This document shows, piece after piece, positions 1 to 5,147 of a stretch of 5,147 bases of DNA. Source of the stretch: Bacillota bacterium (lineage in GTDB: Bacteria; Bacillota; Negativicutes; Sporomusales; UBA7701); NCBI GenBank assembly GCA_023415075.1, contig JAEZLU010000094.1, positions 1 through 5,147 on the forward strand, read 5' to 3'. The stretch's first letter is position 1. Each line of letters begins with the position of its first letter. The position numbers and the translations under genes are program-made. The notes beneath the pieces were generated by a model. The model searched no databases. It had not been told where the DNA came from and saw nothing but the letters and a program-made list of their open reading frames with translations.

Positions 1-1263
1 CAGATGAAGGGCATACTCGTGGCCGCCGGCCGCCTGCTCGCGCACCGACCGTTTGATGGCCGCCGCCGCCGCCGGCCAAAGTCCGCTGGCCGACTGTCCG
101 GCGGCCCACTCGGCGGCCCGCACCAACGGCCAGGCGATATAGTGGGTCCATTTGGCCCCGTACTTGGCGGCGATGGCATTGGCCTTCTCAGCCTTGGCCA
201 CCATCTGAGTCACCAGCTCCTCAGGCTGCAACCAGCCGTCGGCGTTGCCCCAGGCAACCGCATAGCCGGCGGCATCGATGGCCTCTAGGTCCTCGGTCAT
301 TACATAGAAAACCCGTCCGGGGCGGGGGTCGCTCACCGCCACCGTCGCCTTAACCGGCAGGGTAGCCCCGTTTACCGCGAAAGCCAGCGGCCAGGGCCGG
401 CCCAGGTTGACGGCGTCCGGCCGCTGGGCCTTGACTTGCCAGACAAGACGGCGCTTTTCGCCAGGCGCCAGGCCGCCGACCGCCTGAACCCGGTCGCTGG
501 CGGCCACCAGGCCGTAGCCGTAAGGTTCCACCAGCTCAACGACCACATCGGCCAGCGGCCGGCCGCTGGCATTCTCAACCTCGGCCGTGAGCCGCACCGT
601 TTCCCCGAGGGCCGCCGTCAGCCGCGCCGTCGGCAGCGACAGGCTAACAGCCCTGGCATAATCGGTCCCCAGATTCCAGGTAGTAATAAGCGCATGCTGG
701 CCCTGGCCGACCTCGACGCTGAGCCGGTAGCGGGCCGGTGCCCCGGCGAGCCCGGACAGTTGAGCCGCGAAAGCGGCGGCGACATTCTCGTTGAAATTAA
801 GCCAATCACCCACATAATTGGCGGTATAGCGGGCGTCCAGCCACTTCGTGCGGCCGTCGCCGGCCGGCAGCGGTCCGGTATACACCCAGCCCACACTCGC
901 CAACTCTCGGCCGGCAGTGTCAAGGGCAGCCACCTTCACCCGACCGGTCCCCTGGGTCGATAAAAAAAGCAGCCGGCCGCGGACAACCAGATCCGGTCCG
1001 GCCGCCGCCTCACGCCAGTATTCCAGGCCGCCCTGACCGCCGGCCGCCAGTTCGAGAGCGGCCTCGGCCGCCAGCGACGGCCCCTTGACGACGCGGTAAC
1101 TGTTGCCATCACCCCTGGCGGTTACGCTTGCCGGCCCGCCCCAGGCCGCCAGAGCCTCAGGCGGCTGCGGCGCGAGGCCGGCCACCGGCGCCTGCGGCCG
1201 GAAGCCGCAGCCGGCTAAAAGGACCGCCACCGTAATAAAGACTAGCCAGCGACCTGTCCTCAT
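1..1263 (-). CDS. Lipoprotein with beta-rich region and probable polysaccharide-deacetylase-like C-terminal domain (3' end outside window)
   Basis: The frame is open from the ATG at 1263-1261 to the left edge (421 codons, no stop), so the C-terminus is missing. Seen: residues 1-19 form a lipoprotein signal peptide (Arg2 and Arg5, hydrophobic 7-16, lipobox LAGC with Cys19), implying a lipid-anchored protein on the outer face of the membrane. Residues about 20-41 are a Pro/Ala-rich linker. Residues about 42-205 look beta-rich and I do not recognise them. Residues about 210-300 resemble a CARDB/NEW3-type Ig-like fold (TVRLTAEVENASGRPL at 222-237, then APGEKRRLVW at 266-275). From about 318 the sequence resembles NodB/CE4 deacetylases: TEDLE at 323-327 could supply the motif-1 Asp (Asp325), and GHEYALH at 414-420 matches the GHEIGNH spacing, with His420 as possible metal ligand. 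The start overlaps the upstream Yip1 stop (ATGA) and has only a weak ribosome binding site, so translational coupling is likely. The reading frame and lipobox are firm; the deacetylase call is tentative. Confidence 0.75.
   Translation of the reverse strand, partial: MRTGRWLVFITVAVLLAGCGFRPQAPVAGLAPQPPEALAAWGGPASVTARGDGNSYRVVKGPSLAAEAALELAAGGQGGLEYWREAAAGPDLVVRGRLLFLSTQGTGRVKVAALDTAGRELASVGWVYTGPLPAGDGRTKWLDARYTANYVGDWLNFNENVAAAFAAQLSGLAGAPARYRLSVEVGQGQHALITTWNLGTDYARAVSLSLPTARLTAALGETVRLTAEVENASGRPLADVVVELVEPYGYGLVAASDRVQAVGGLAPGEKRRLVWQVKAQRPDAVNLGRPWPLAFAVNGATLPVKATVAVSDPRPGRVFYVMTEDLEAIDAAGYAVAWGNADGWLQPEELVTQMVAKAEKANAIAAKYGAKWTHYIAWPLVRAAEWAAGQSASGLWPAAAAAIKRSVREQAAGGHEYALHL
551..570. 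repeat. Perfect 20-bp palindrome inside the lipoprotein gene
   Basis: The half-site GCCAGCGGCC is followed with no spacer by its exact reverse complement. The flanking bases (G at 550, A at 571) do not extend it. It lies within the lipoprotein frame and encodes A-S-G-R-P-L-A at the edge of the Ig-like region. It may only reflect GC-rich codon choice. Confidence 0.9.
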
Positions 1264-1850
1264 AATCCCAGCCATCCCGGCCAGAAGGCCGCCCCGATGA
1301 AAATTACCAGCACGGCGCCGGCGGCCACCATGGTGAGCAGAGGCGTGGCCAGCACCAGCACCGCCCGGGCGGTGCTCAGACCACTTGAGCCTTTAATCGC
1401 CAGGACGATAAGGACAAGCATCCAGGAAATAACGATAACAATGCTCACGGCAAAGGTCATAACCGCCAACCCCGCCGGCAGCAAAATAGCCAGCACCCAC
1501 AGCGGCACGGCAAAAATCCAGGGCAAATGAGCAAAGCCGATAGCGGCGAACAACCCTAGGGCCGTGCCCTTGCCGCCGTACAACTCGGCGATTAGCTGGA
1601 GAACGGCAGCGCCAATAAACCATACCACCAGACGACCGACAATGTGTAACAGCAACATCAGCGGAAAAACCTTGGCCAGCCCCACCGCCTGGAGGACGAA
1701 GTACGCCGCCCCGGCCGGAATCAGCACGCTGACCAAAAAGGCCGCCAGCCCCTGGCCGGCCAGGCGCCCGGCGGCAATCTGCCGCATCGCCGTCGCCGGC
1801 TGAAAAATTACGTCATAGAGATTTTCCAGAAACGGTCCCAGTCGCATCAT
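1260..1850 (-). CDS. Yip1-family polytopic membrane protein
   Basis: This is a 196-residue, very hydrophobic protein with about five membrane helices (roughly 34-56, 61-88, 98-127, 129-151 and 164-188). The N-terminus has the short amphipathic stretch LYDVIFQPATAMRQIA at 11-26, and residues 92-113 contain GGKGTALGLFAAIGFAHLPW; both are typical of bacterial Yip1-domain proteins. The family's biochemical role in bacteria is not established, and no catalytic motif is visible. The start is ATG at 1850, with a second ATG immediately after at 1847; the AGGTGA at 1862-1857 is 6 bases from the first and 9 from the second, so either is possible. The gene begins 10 bases after the sppA stop, and its TGA stop overlaps the ATG of the next gene by four bases. 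This position suggests a membrane partner or regulator in the SppA operon, which is inference. Family assignment is fairly confident; function is unknown. Confidence 0.85.
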   Translation of the reverse strand: MMRLGPFLENLYDVIFQPATAMRQIAAGRLAGQGLAAFLVSVLIPAGAAYFVLQAVGLAKVFPLMLLLHIVGRLVVWFIGAAVLQLIAELYGGKGTALGLFAAIGFAHLPWIFAVPLWVLAILLPAGLAVMTFAVSIVIVISWMLVLIVLAIKGSSGLSTARAVLVLATPLLTMVAAGAVLVIFIGAAFWPGWLGL

Positions 1851-1856
1851 CGCCTG

Positions 1857-1862
1857 TCACCT
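1857..1862 (-). promoter_or_regulatory. Ribosome binding site of the Yip1 gene, overlapping the sppA stop codon
   Basis: AGGTGA on the minus strand lies 6 bases before the ATG at 1850 and shares two bases with the sppA stop TAG (1863-1861). Terminating ribosomes on sppA would sit directly over it, favouring coupled translation. Confidence 0.65.
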
Positions 1863-2793
1863 ACCATCCCGCCGGTATCGCCAGCGGTGCGGTTATCGGC
1901 AGCTCCTGCCTGACCTGCCGGAAAAACAGCTGTTCAAGATTGATCGAGCTGCCCGAGCCGAACAGCAGCGACCAAGGAGTCGACTTGCCGTATTCCACCA
2001 GGATCGGTTTGCCGGGTATGCCGGCCAGAACGGCCGCCCCGTCGATGGCGTCGTACAGCGTCCCTAGCTCATCCACCAGGCCTAATTCCTTGGCCTGGCT
2101 GCCGGTGTAAATCCGGCCGTCGGCCAGCTGGCGCACCCTTGCCGGCTCGAGCTTCCGGCCCTCGGCCACTACGGTCACGAACTGGCCGTACAGTTCATCG
2201 ACCATTGCCTGGATTATCGTCCGCTCTTCGGCCGTCATCGGCCGGTCGGGCGACAGGATATCCTTGTGGGGCCCGCTCTTGATCTTCTCCGGCTTGATGC
2301 CGATCTTATTGTAAAGCTCCTGCCAGTTCGAATACGGGATATACACGCCGATGCTACCGGTGAGGGTCGCCGGGTTGGCGTAAATCTTATCGGTCACCGC
2401 CGCCAGCCAGTAGCCGCCGGAGGCGGCCACGTCGCCCATCGACGCCACCACGATCTTGCCGCCGGCCCGCAGCTTCCCGATCTCGCTGCCCACCTCCTGG
2501 GCGGCCGGGGCGCTGCCGCCCGGGCTGTTAATCCGCAGAACGATCGCCTTGACGCTTGCGTCGTCGCGGGCCTGGTGAAGCTGGCGGATGAGAGCGTCGG
2601 TGCCGCCGGCCTCGGCCAGCAGGCTGCCCTGTCCGCGGCCACCCATGATAACCCCTTCGACGTAGATGACTGCCACTTTGTTCTTCTCGCCGGCCAGCTG
2701 TCGCTCCTTGATGGCCGGCACCAAAAAGGCTACCGCCGCCAGCGATACGAACACGACCACTGCCAGCAACAGGATTACCGATCGCTTGAACAT
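1861..2793 (-). CDS. sppA: Signal peptide peptidase SppA, short (36 kDa) type
   Basis: A membrane-anchored serine protease of family S49 that in Bacillota cleaves remnant signal peptides and membrane-associated protein debris outside the membrane. The protein has 310 residues: a signal anchor at about 5-27 (after Lys3/Arg4), then one ClpP-like peptidase domain from about 38. NSPGG at 89-93 matches the oxyanion-hole loop. ASGGYW at 124-129 carries the nucleophile Ser125, and SGPHKD at 173-178 carries the general base Lys177. The 52-residue Ser-Lys spacing equals that of B. subtilis SppA (Ser147/Lys199), so the enzyme should be active. The length matches the single-domain Gram-positive form, known to oligomerise, not the doubled E. 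coli form. The start is set by AAAGGTGG at 2808-2801, 7 bases upstream of the ATG. It heads a three-gene unit with the Yip1 protein and the lipoprotein, and a terminator lies just upstream. Confidence 0.95.
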   Translation of the reverse strand: MFKRSVILLLAVVVFVSLAAVAFLVPAIKERQLAGEKNKVAVIYVEGVIMGGRGQGSLLAEAGGTDALIRQLHQARDDASVKAIVLRINSPGGSAPAAQEVGSEIGKLRAGGKIVVASMGDVAASGGYWLAAVTDKIYANPATLTGSIGVYIPYSNWQELYNKIGIKPEKIKSGPHKDILSPDRPMTAEERTIIQAMVDELYGQFVTVVAEGRKLEPARVRQLADGRIYTGSQAKELGLVDELGTLYDAIDGAAVLAGIPGKPILVEYGKSTPWSLLFGSGSSINLEQLFFRQVRQELPITAPLAIPAGW

Positions 2794-2820
2794 GGCATTC
2801 CCACCTTTCGGCTATCGGAT

Positions 2821-2848
2821 AAAAAAGAGGCTGTTGGTTCACCAACAG
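2821..2848 (-). terminator. Rho-independent terminator after pyrG
   Basis: On the minus strand, stem CTGTTGG pairs perfectly with CCAACAG around a TGAA loop (2848-2831). It is followed by CCTC and then six T (2826-2821). The plus strand has no T tract after the stem, so it works only in the pyrG direction. It lies 50 bases past the pyrG stop and ends only 27 bases before the sppA start. Confidence 0.87.
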
Positions 2849-2852
2849 CATG

Positions 2853-2869
2853 TTTATAGAGACAGTATA
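2853..2869 (-). promoter_or_regulatory. Possible -10 elements for the sppA operon (weak)
   Basis: TATACT (2869-2864) and TATAAA (2858-2853) lie on the minus strand between pyrG and its terminator. Neither has a TTGACA-like -35 at normal spacing, because that position falls in the C-rich stretch. They are listed because the 27 bases between the terminator and the sppA start cannot hold a complete promoter. If either is used, the terminator hairpin lies in the sppA leader. Confidence 0.22.
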
Positions 2870-2881
2870 TGAGGGGGGGCG

Positions 2882-2898
2882 GCCGGCTATGCGCCGGC
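2882..2898 (-). other. GC-only hairpin at the pyrG stop codon
   Basis: GCCGGC, loop GCATA, GCCGGC begins on the last base of the pyrG TAG stop. It is followed by CG and a run of seven C (2879-2873), not T, so it is not an intrinsic terminator by itself. It could stabilise the pyrG mRNA 3' end. Confidence 0.4.
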
Positions 2899-4511
2899 TA
2901 CCGTCCGTTCTTTTTCGCGAGGGCTGCCTTGACGAAATCGCGGAACAGCGGGTGGGGATTGGTCGGCCGCGACTTGAACTCGGGGTGGAACTGAGTGCCG
3001 ACGAACCAGGGATGGTCTTTTATTTCGACTATCTCAATCAGTCGGCCGCTCGGCAGGGTACCGCCGATCACCAGGCCGGCGTCGCCGAGGGGCTGGCGGA
3101 AGGCGTTGTTGAACTCGAAGCGGTGGCGGTGACGCTCGTAGATGATCTCGTCCTGATAGGCCGCGTACGTAAAGGTGCCTTCCATGACCTTGCAGGGGTA
3201 GACTCCCAGCCGCATGGTACCGCCCTTTTCTTCTATCTCCACCTGCTCGGGCATCAGATCGATGACCGGATAGCCGGTCTGGGGATTGAACTCGGTGCTG
3301 TTGGCGTCGGCCATGCCGCAGACATTGCGGGCAAACTCGATTACCGCGCACTGCATGCCCAGACACAGGCCAAAGAAAGGAATCTTATTCTCACGGGCAT
3401 AACGGATGGCCTTGATCTTGCCCTCGATGCCCCGGTCGCCGAAGCCGCCGGGCACCAGAATGCCGTCGACGCCCTCGAAGCAGGCCGCCAGATCGACATT
3501 GGCCGGCTCAATCTCCTCGGCATTTACCCATTTGATCTGAATGGCGGCATCGTTGGCGATACCGGCGTGGCGCAGAGCTTCGGAAACGCTCATGTAAGCG
3601 TCCTGTAGGGCCACGTACTTGCCGACAATGGCGATCGTGACCGCGGACTGCGGGTGAAGAATCTTTTCCACCATGGCCTGCCACTCGCTCATATCCGGCC
3701 GGCCGTTCTTCAGGTTGAGCTTCTCGAGCACTATCTTGTCAAGGCCCTCTTCTTCAAGCATCAGCGGGACCTGATAGATGCTGGCGACATTCTTGTTCTG
3801 GATAACGGCTTTTACGTCGATGTCGCAAAACAGGGCCAGTTTATCACGCATTTCGGGGGAAATCTCGTGCTCGGTCCGGCAGACGATGACATCGGGATGG
3901 ATACCGATGCTCCGCAGCTCCTTGACCGAGTGCTGGGTTGGCTTGGTTTTGAGCTCGCCGGCGGCGGCGATGTAAGGAATGAGGGTAACATGTATGTAGA
4001 CCACGTCGTCGCGGCCTACTTCTTTTCGCACCTGGCGGATGGCTTCGAGGAAGGGCAGGCTCTCGATGTCGCCCACCGTGCCGCCGATCTCGGCAATGAC
4101 AAAATCGGCATTGTCTTCCTTGGCAATCCGATAGAGGCGCTCCTTGATTTCGTTGGTGATGTGGGGGATTACCTGGACGGTGCTGCCCAGATAGTCGCCC
4201 TTGCGCTCTTTGCTGATGACCGACCAGTAAATTTTGCCGGCGGTAACGTTGGAGCTCTTAGTCAACTTTATGTCGATGAAACGTTCGTAGTGACCGAGGT
4301 CGAGGTCGGTCTCGCCGCCATCCTCGGTGACGAAAACCTCACCATGCTGATAGGGACTCATGGTGCCGGGGTCGACGTTGATATAAGGGTCGAATTTCTG
4401 GATGGTGACTTTATAACCACGATTTTTTAGCAAGCGGCCCAAAGAGGCGGCGGTAATACCTTTGCCTAGCGAAGATACAACCCCTCCTGTTACAAAGATG
4501 AATTTTGCCAT
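2898..4511 (-). CDS. pyrG: CTP synthase (glutamine hydrolysing)
   Basis: Makes CTP from UTP, ATP and glutamine, the last step of de novo pyrimidine nucleotide synthesis, in the cytoplasm. The 537 residues are full length for the family. The N-terminal amidoligase domain (about 1-267) opens with KFIFVTGGVVSSLGKG (P-loop, Lys17), contains IQKFDPYINVDPGTM at 37-51, and has Asp71 and Glu141 (in EIGGTVGDIES) as likely Mg-binding residues. The C-terminal class I glutamine amidotransferase domain (about 290-533) has the oxyanion loop PGGFGDRG (354-361), nucleophile Cys383 in GLCLGMQ, and His509/Glu511 in FHPEF completing the triad. All key residues are present. The start is supported by AGGAGG at 4524-4519, 7 bases upstream of the ATG. 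It lies 68 bases downstream of rpoE with no terminator between them, so cotranscription is plausible, and is followed by a strong terminator. The B. subtilis-type pyrG leader attenuator is not seen. Confidence 0.98.
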   Translation of the reverse strand: MAKFIFVTGGVVSSLGKGITAASLGRLLKNRGYKVTIQKFDPYINVDPGTMSPYQHGEVFVTEDGGETDLDLGHYERFIDIKLTKSSNVTAGKIYWSVISKERKGDYLGSTVQVIPHITNEIKERLYRIAKEDNADFVIAEIGGTVGDIESLPFLEAIRQVRKEVGRDDVVYIHVTLIPYIAAAGELKTKPTQHSVKELRSIGIHPDVIVCRTEHEISPEMRDKLALFCDIDVKAVIQNKNVASIYQVPLMLEEEGLDKIVLEKLNLKNGRPDMSEWQAMVEKILHPQSAVTIAIVGKYVALQDAYMSVSEALRHAGIANDAAIQIKWVNAEEIEPANVDLAACFEGVDGILVPGGFGDRGIEGKIKAIRYARENKIPFFGLCLGMQCAVIEFARNVCGMADANSTEFNPQTGYPVIDLMPEQVEIEEKGGTMRLGVYPCKVMEGTFTYAAYQDEIIYERHRHRFEFNNAFRQPLGDAGLVIGGTLPSGRLIEIVEIKDHPWFVGTQFHPEFKSRPTNPHPLFRDFVKAALAKKNGR

Positions 4512-4531
4512 AAACTTTCCTCCTACAACTA

Positions 4532-4562
4532 GGCCTTATGCTGTATTATCTCAAGCATGGCC
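4532..4562 (-). other. Imperfect hairpin in the rpoE-pyrG gap
   Basis: On the minus strand GGCCATGCT (4562-4554) can pair with AGCAT, a two-base AA bulge, and GGCC (4542-4532) around an 11-base loop. No T tract follows, so it is not an intrinsic terminator. The same stretch contains a 9-codon frame, ATG at 4558 to TAG at 4529, ending five bases before the pyrG AGGAGG; that frame has only an AAAGG two bases ahead of its ATG, too close to be convincing. A role in mRNA processing or pyrG control is possible but unproven. Confidence 0.35.
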
Positions 4563-4579
4563 TTTATCGTATACGCCGC

Positions 4580-4945
4580 TTACTCGCTCTCTTCCGCGTC
4601 CTGAACAGCCGCCGGATAATCCTGTTGGATCTCGGCCAGCAATTTTTCCCGCCGCAAGCTGGCATCGCTCGACACAGTGGCGGCTGTTTCTTCAATTACT
4701 TTACCGCCGCGCTGGGGAACCCATTCGGTCAAGCCCCATGTGCCTCTGCCCATATGGACAAACCGGCTGTCCATATTGATCTGGGTGTGGATTTCGGCCA
4801 TGGCATGGGCTTGGGAATGAACCGGCCGGCCTTTGGTTTCAAGCACTTTGCTGATCAGATCCCGGAAGTATAGGGGCGTTCCATTTTCTGCCAAAACCTG
4901 ATAAGCCAAATCAACGTCCGACAATTGTCTCCCCGCTTCTCCCAT
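4580..4945 (-). CDS. rpoE: DNA-directed RNA polymerase delta subunit, short-tailed
   Basis: The delta subunit is a Gram-positive RNA polymerase accessory protein that lowers non-specific nucleic-acid binding and speeds enzyme recycling. It is unrelated to the sigma factor also called RpoE. The 121 residues comprise a HARE-HTH domain at about 7-76 (LSDVDLAYQVLAENGTPLYF at 8-27; FVHMGRGTWGLTEW at 62-75). The remaining ~45 residues form a tail with ten acidic and five basic residues. In B. subtilis the protein is about 173 residues with a long, almost wholly Asp/Glu tail, so here the tail is strongly reduced. The start is well supported: GGAGGG at 4958-4953 lies 7 bases before the ATG, and an in-frame TAG at 4969-4967 rules out a longer form. 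The pyrG gene follows, the usual order in Bacillota. A TATAAT box lies just upstream. Confidence 0.92.
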   Translation of the reverse strand: MGEAGRQLSDVDLAYQVLAENGTPLYFRDLISKVLETKGRPVHSQAHAMAEIHTQINMDSRFVHMGRGTWGLTEWVPQRGGKVIEETAATVSSDASLRREKLLAEIQQDYPAAVQDAEESE

Positions 4946-4975
4946 TAGAGATCCCTCCGCCTGATTCTATCAAAA

Positions 4976-5006
4976 ATTATAAGTAATATTCACCGCGGGG
5001 GGACAA
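4976..5006 (-). promoter_or_regulatory. Probable sigma-A type promoter of rpoE
   Basis: A perfect TATAAT lies at 4981-4976, with TTGTCC at 5006-5001 as a four-of-six -35 match. The 19-base spacer is longer than optimal. Transcription would begin near 4969, giving a leader of about 24 bases that includes the rpoE ribosome binding site. A second -10-like TAGAAT at 4969-4964 has no good -35. Confidence 0.45.
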
Positions 5007-5009
5007 AAT

Positions 5010-5147
5010 CCTCCTTTTAAAATGGCTTAGTTGCGGCCTTAGCAAGTAATTTACCGCCCCCTGGCCAAGCGGCGAAAATAAACATATTCTGGTTGATTTT
5101 GTCGGCCACGGCACCGGGCATTTCGTCGGCCGATTTCTAAGTTTTTT
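5010..5147 (-). other. Region upstream of rpoE: 34-codon open frame and orphan AGGAGG
   Basis: On the minus strand a frame runs from ATG 5121 to TAA 5017, encoding 34 residues (begins MPGAVADKIN, contains AAWPGGGKLLAK). An in-frame TAG upstream shows it is not the tail of a larger gene, at least not in this frame. It has no ribosome binding site and I do not recognise it, so it is more likely chance than a gene. Its stop is directly followed by AAAAGGAGG (5018-5010), a strong Shine-Dalgarno sequence with no credible gene after it: TTG at 5006 is only 3 bases away, and the GTG at 4993 opens just seven codons. No upstream gene is visible before the edge. Confidence 0.3.

Noticed and set aside
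436..963. 175-codon plus-strand frame, plus minus-strand frames at 372-578 and 618-923
   Set aside because: All lie inside the continuous lipoprotein frame, which has a proper signal peptide, lipobox and operon linkage. The alternatives are Arg/Pro-rich with no domain.
2266..2859. 197-codon plus-strand frame opposite sppA
   Set aside because: It is antisense to the catalytic core of a complete SppA, and its composition (H, R, A, G) is typical of reverse-complement reading of GC-rich genes.
2850..3608. 252-codon open frame on the plus strand opposite pyrG
   Set aside because: It lies wholly antisense to an intact, motif-complete pyrG for nearly all its length, has no recognisable domain, and its start falls in the pyrG terminator region. 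GC-rich coding bias readily opens such frames.
3654..4430. 258-codon open frame on the plus strand opposite the N-terminal half of pyrG
   Set aside because: The residues mirror the codon pattern of pyrG (rich in V, D, G and L), there is no ribosome binding site, and no family is recognisable. It is a shadow frame.
4529..4558. 9-codon frame MLEIIQHKA as an annotated leader peptide gene
   Set aside because: The purine-rich AAAGG is only two bases before its ATG, too close for normal initiation, and a frame this short is expected by chance. Kept only as part of a finding.
5102..5147. Possible plus-strand terminator (TCGGCC pairing with GGCCGA, then TTTCTAAGTTTTTT)
   Set aside because: The stem is only 6 bp around a 20-base loop, the final T tract is separated from the stem and runs off the window, and no plus-strand gene ends here.

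Overview
The window reads as a chromosomal segment from a GC-rich member of the Bacillota (Firmicutes). The main evidence is the adjacency of an RNA polymerase delta subunit gene (rpoE, HARE-HTH type) and a CTP synthase gene (pyrG), a hallmark of that phylum. AGGAGG-type ribosome binding sites and a short SppA of the Bacillus type agree with this. The high GC content, the short-tailed delta subunit and the look of the proteins suggest a Negativicute (Sporomusaceae-like) or a related clostridial lineage. That finer placement is inference.

All five genes lie on the minus strand, so the transcriptional order is right to left. At the right edge (5147-4946) is an upstream region with a TATAAT-type promoter, an AGGAGG sequence that serves no evident gene, and an open frame of 34 codons with no ribosome binding site. 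Next come rpoE (4945-4580), a 68-base gap holding an imperfect hairpin, and pyrG (4511-2898). A clear Rho-independent terminator (2848-2821) follows pyrG.

After the terminator is a tightly packed three-gene unit: sppA (2793-1861, signal peptide peptidase), a five-helix Yip1-family membrane protein (1850-1260) and a lipoprotein (1263 to the left edge, truncated by the window). The Yip1 ribosome binding site overlaps the sppA stop codon, and the lipoprotein start overlaps the Yip1 stop as ATGA, so these three are almost certainly co-translated. The lipoprotein combines a lipobox, a long beta-rich region and what looks like the start of a polysaccharide-deacetylase-like domain. The operon is therefore likely a cell-envelope unit.

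The right half is ordinary housekeeping (transcription and pyrimidine nucleotide synthesis). The less-understood part is the left half: a membrane protease cotranscribed with an uncharacterised membrane protein and an unusual lipoprotein. I see no mobile elements, CRISPR arrays, tRNA or rRNA genes.
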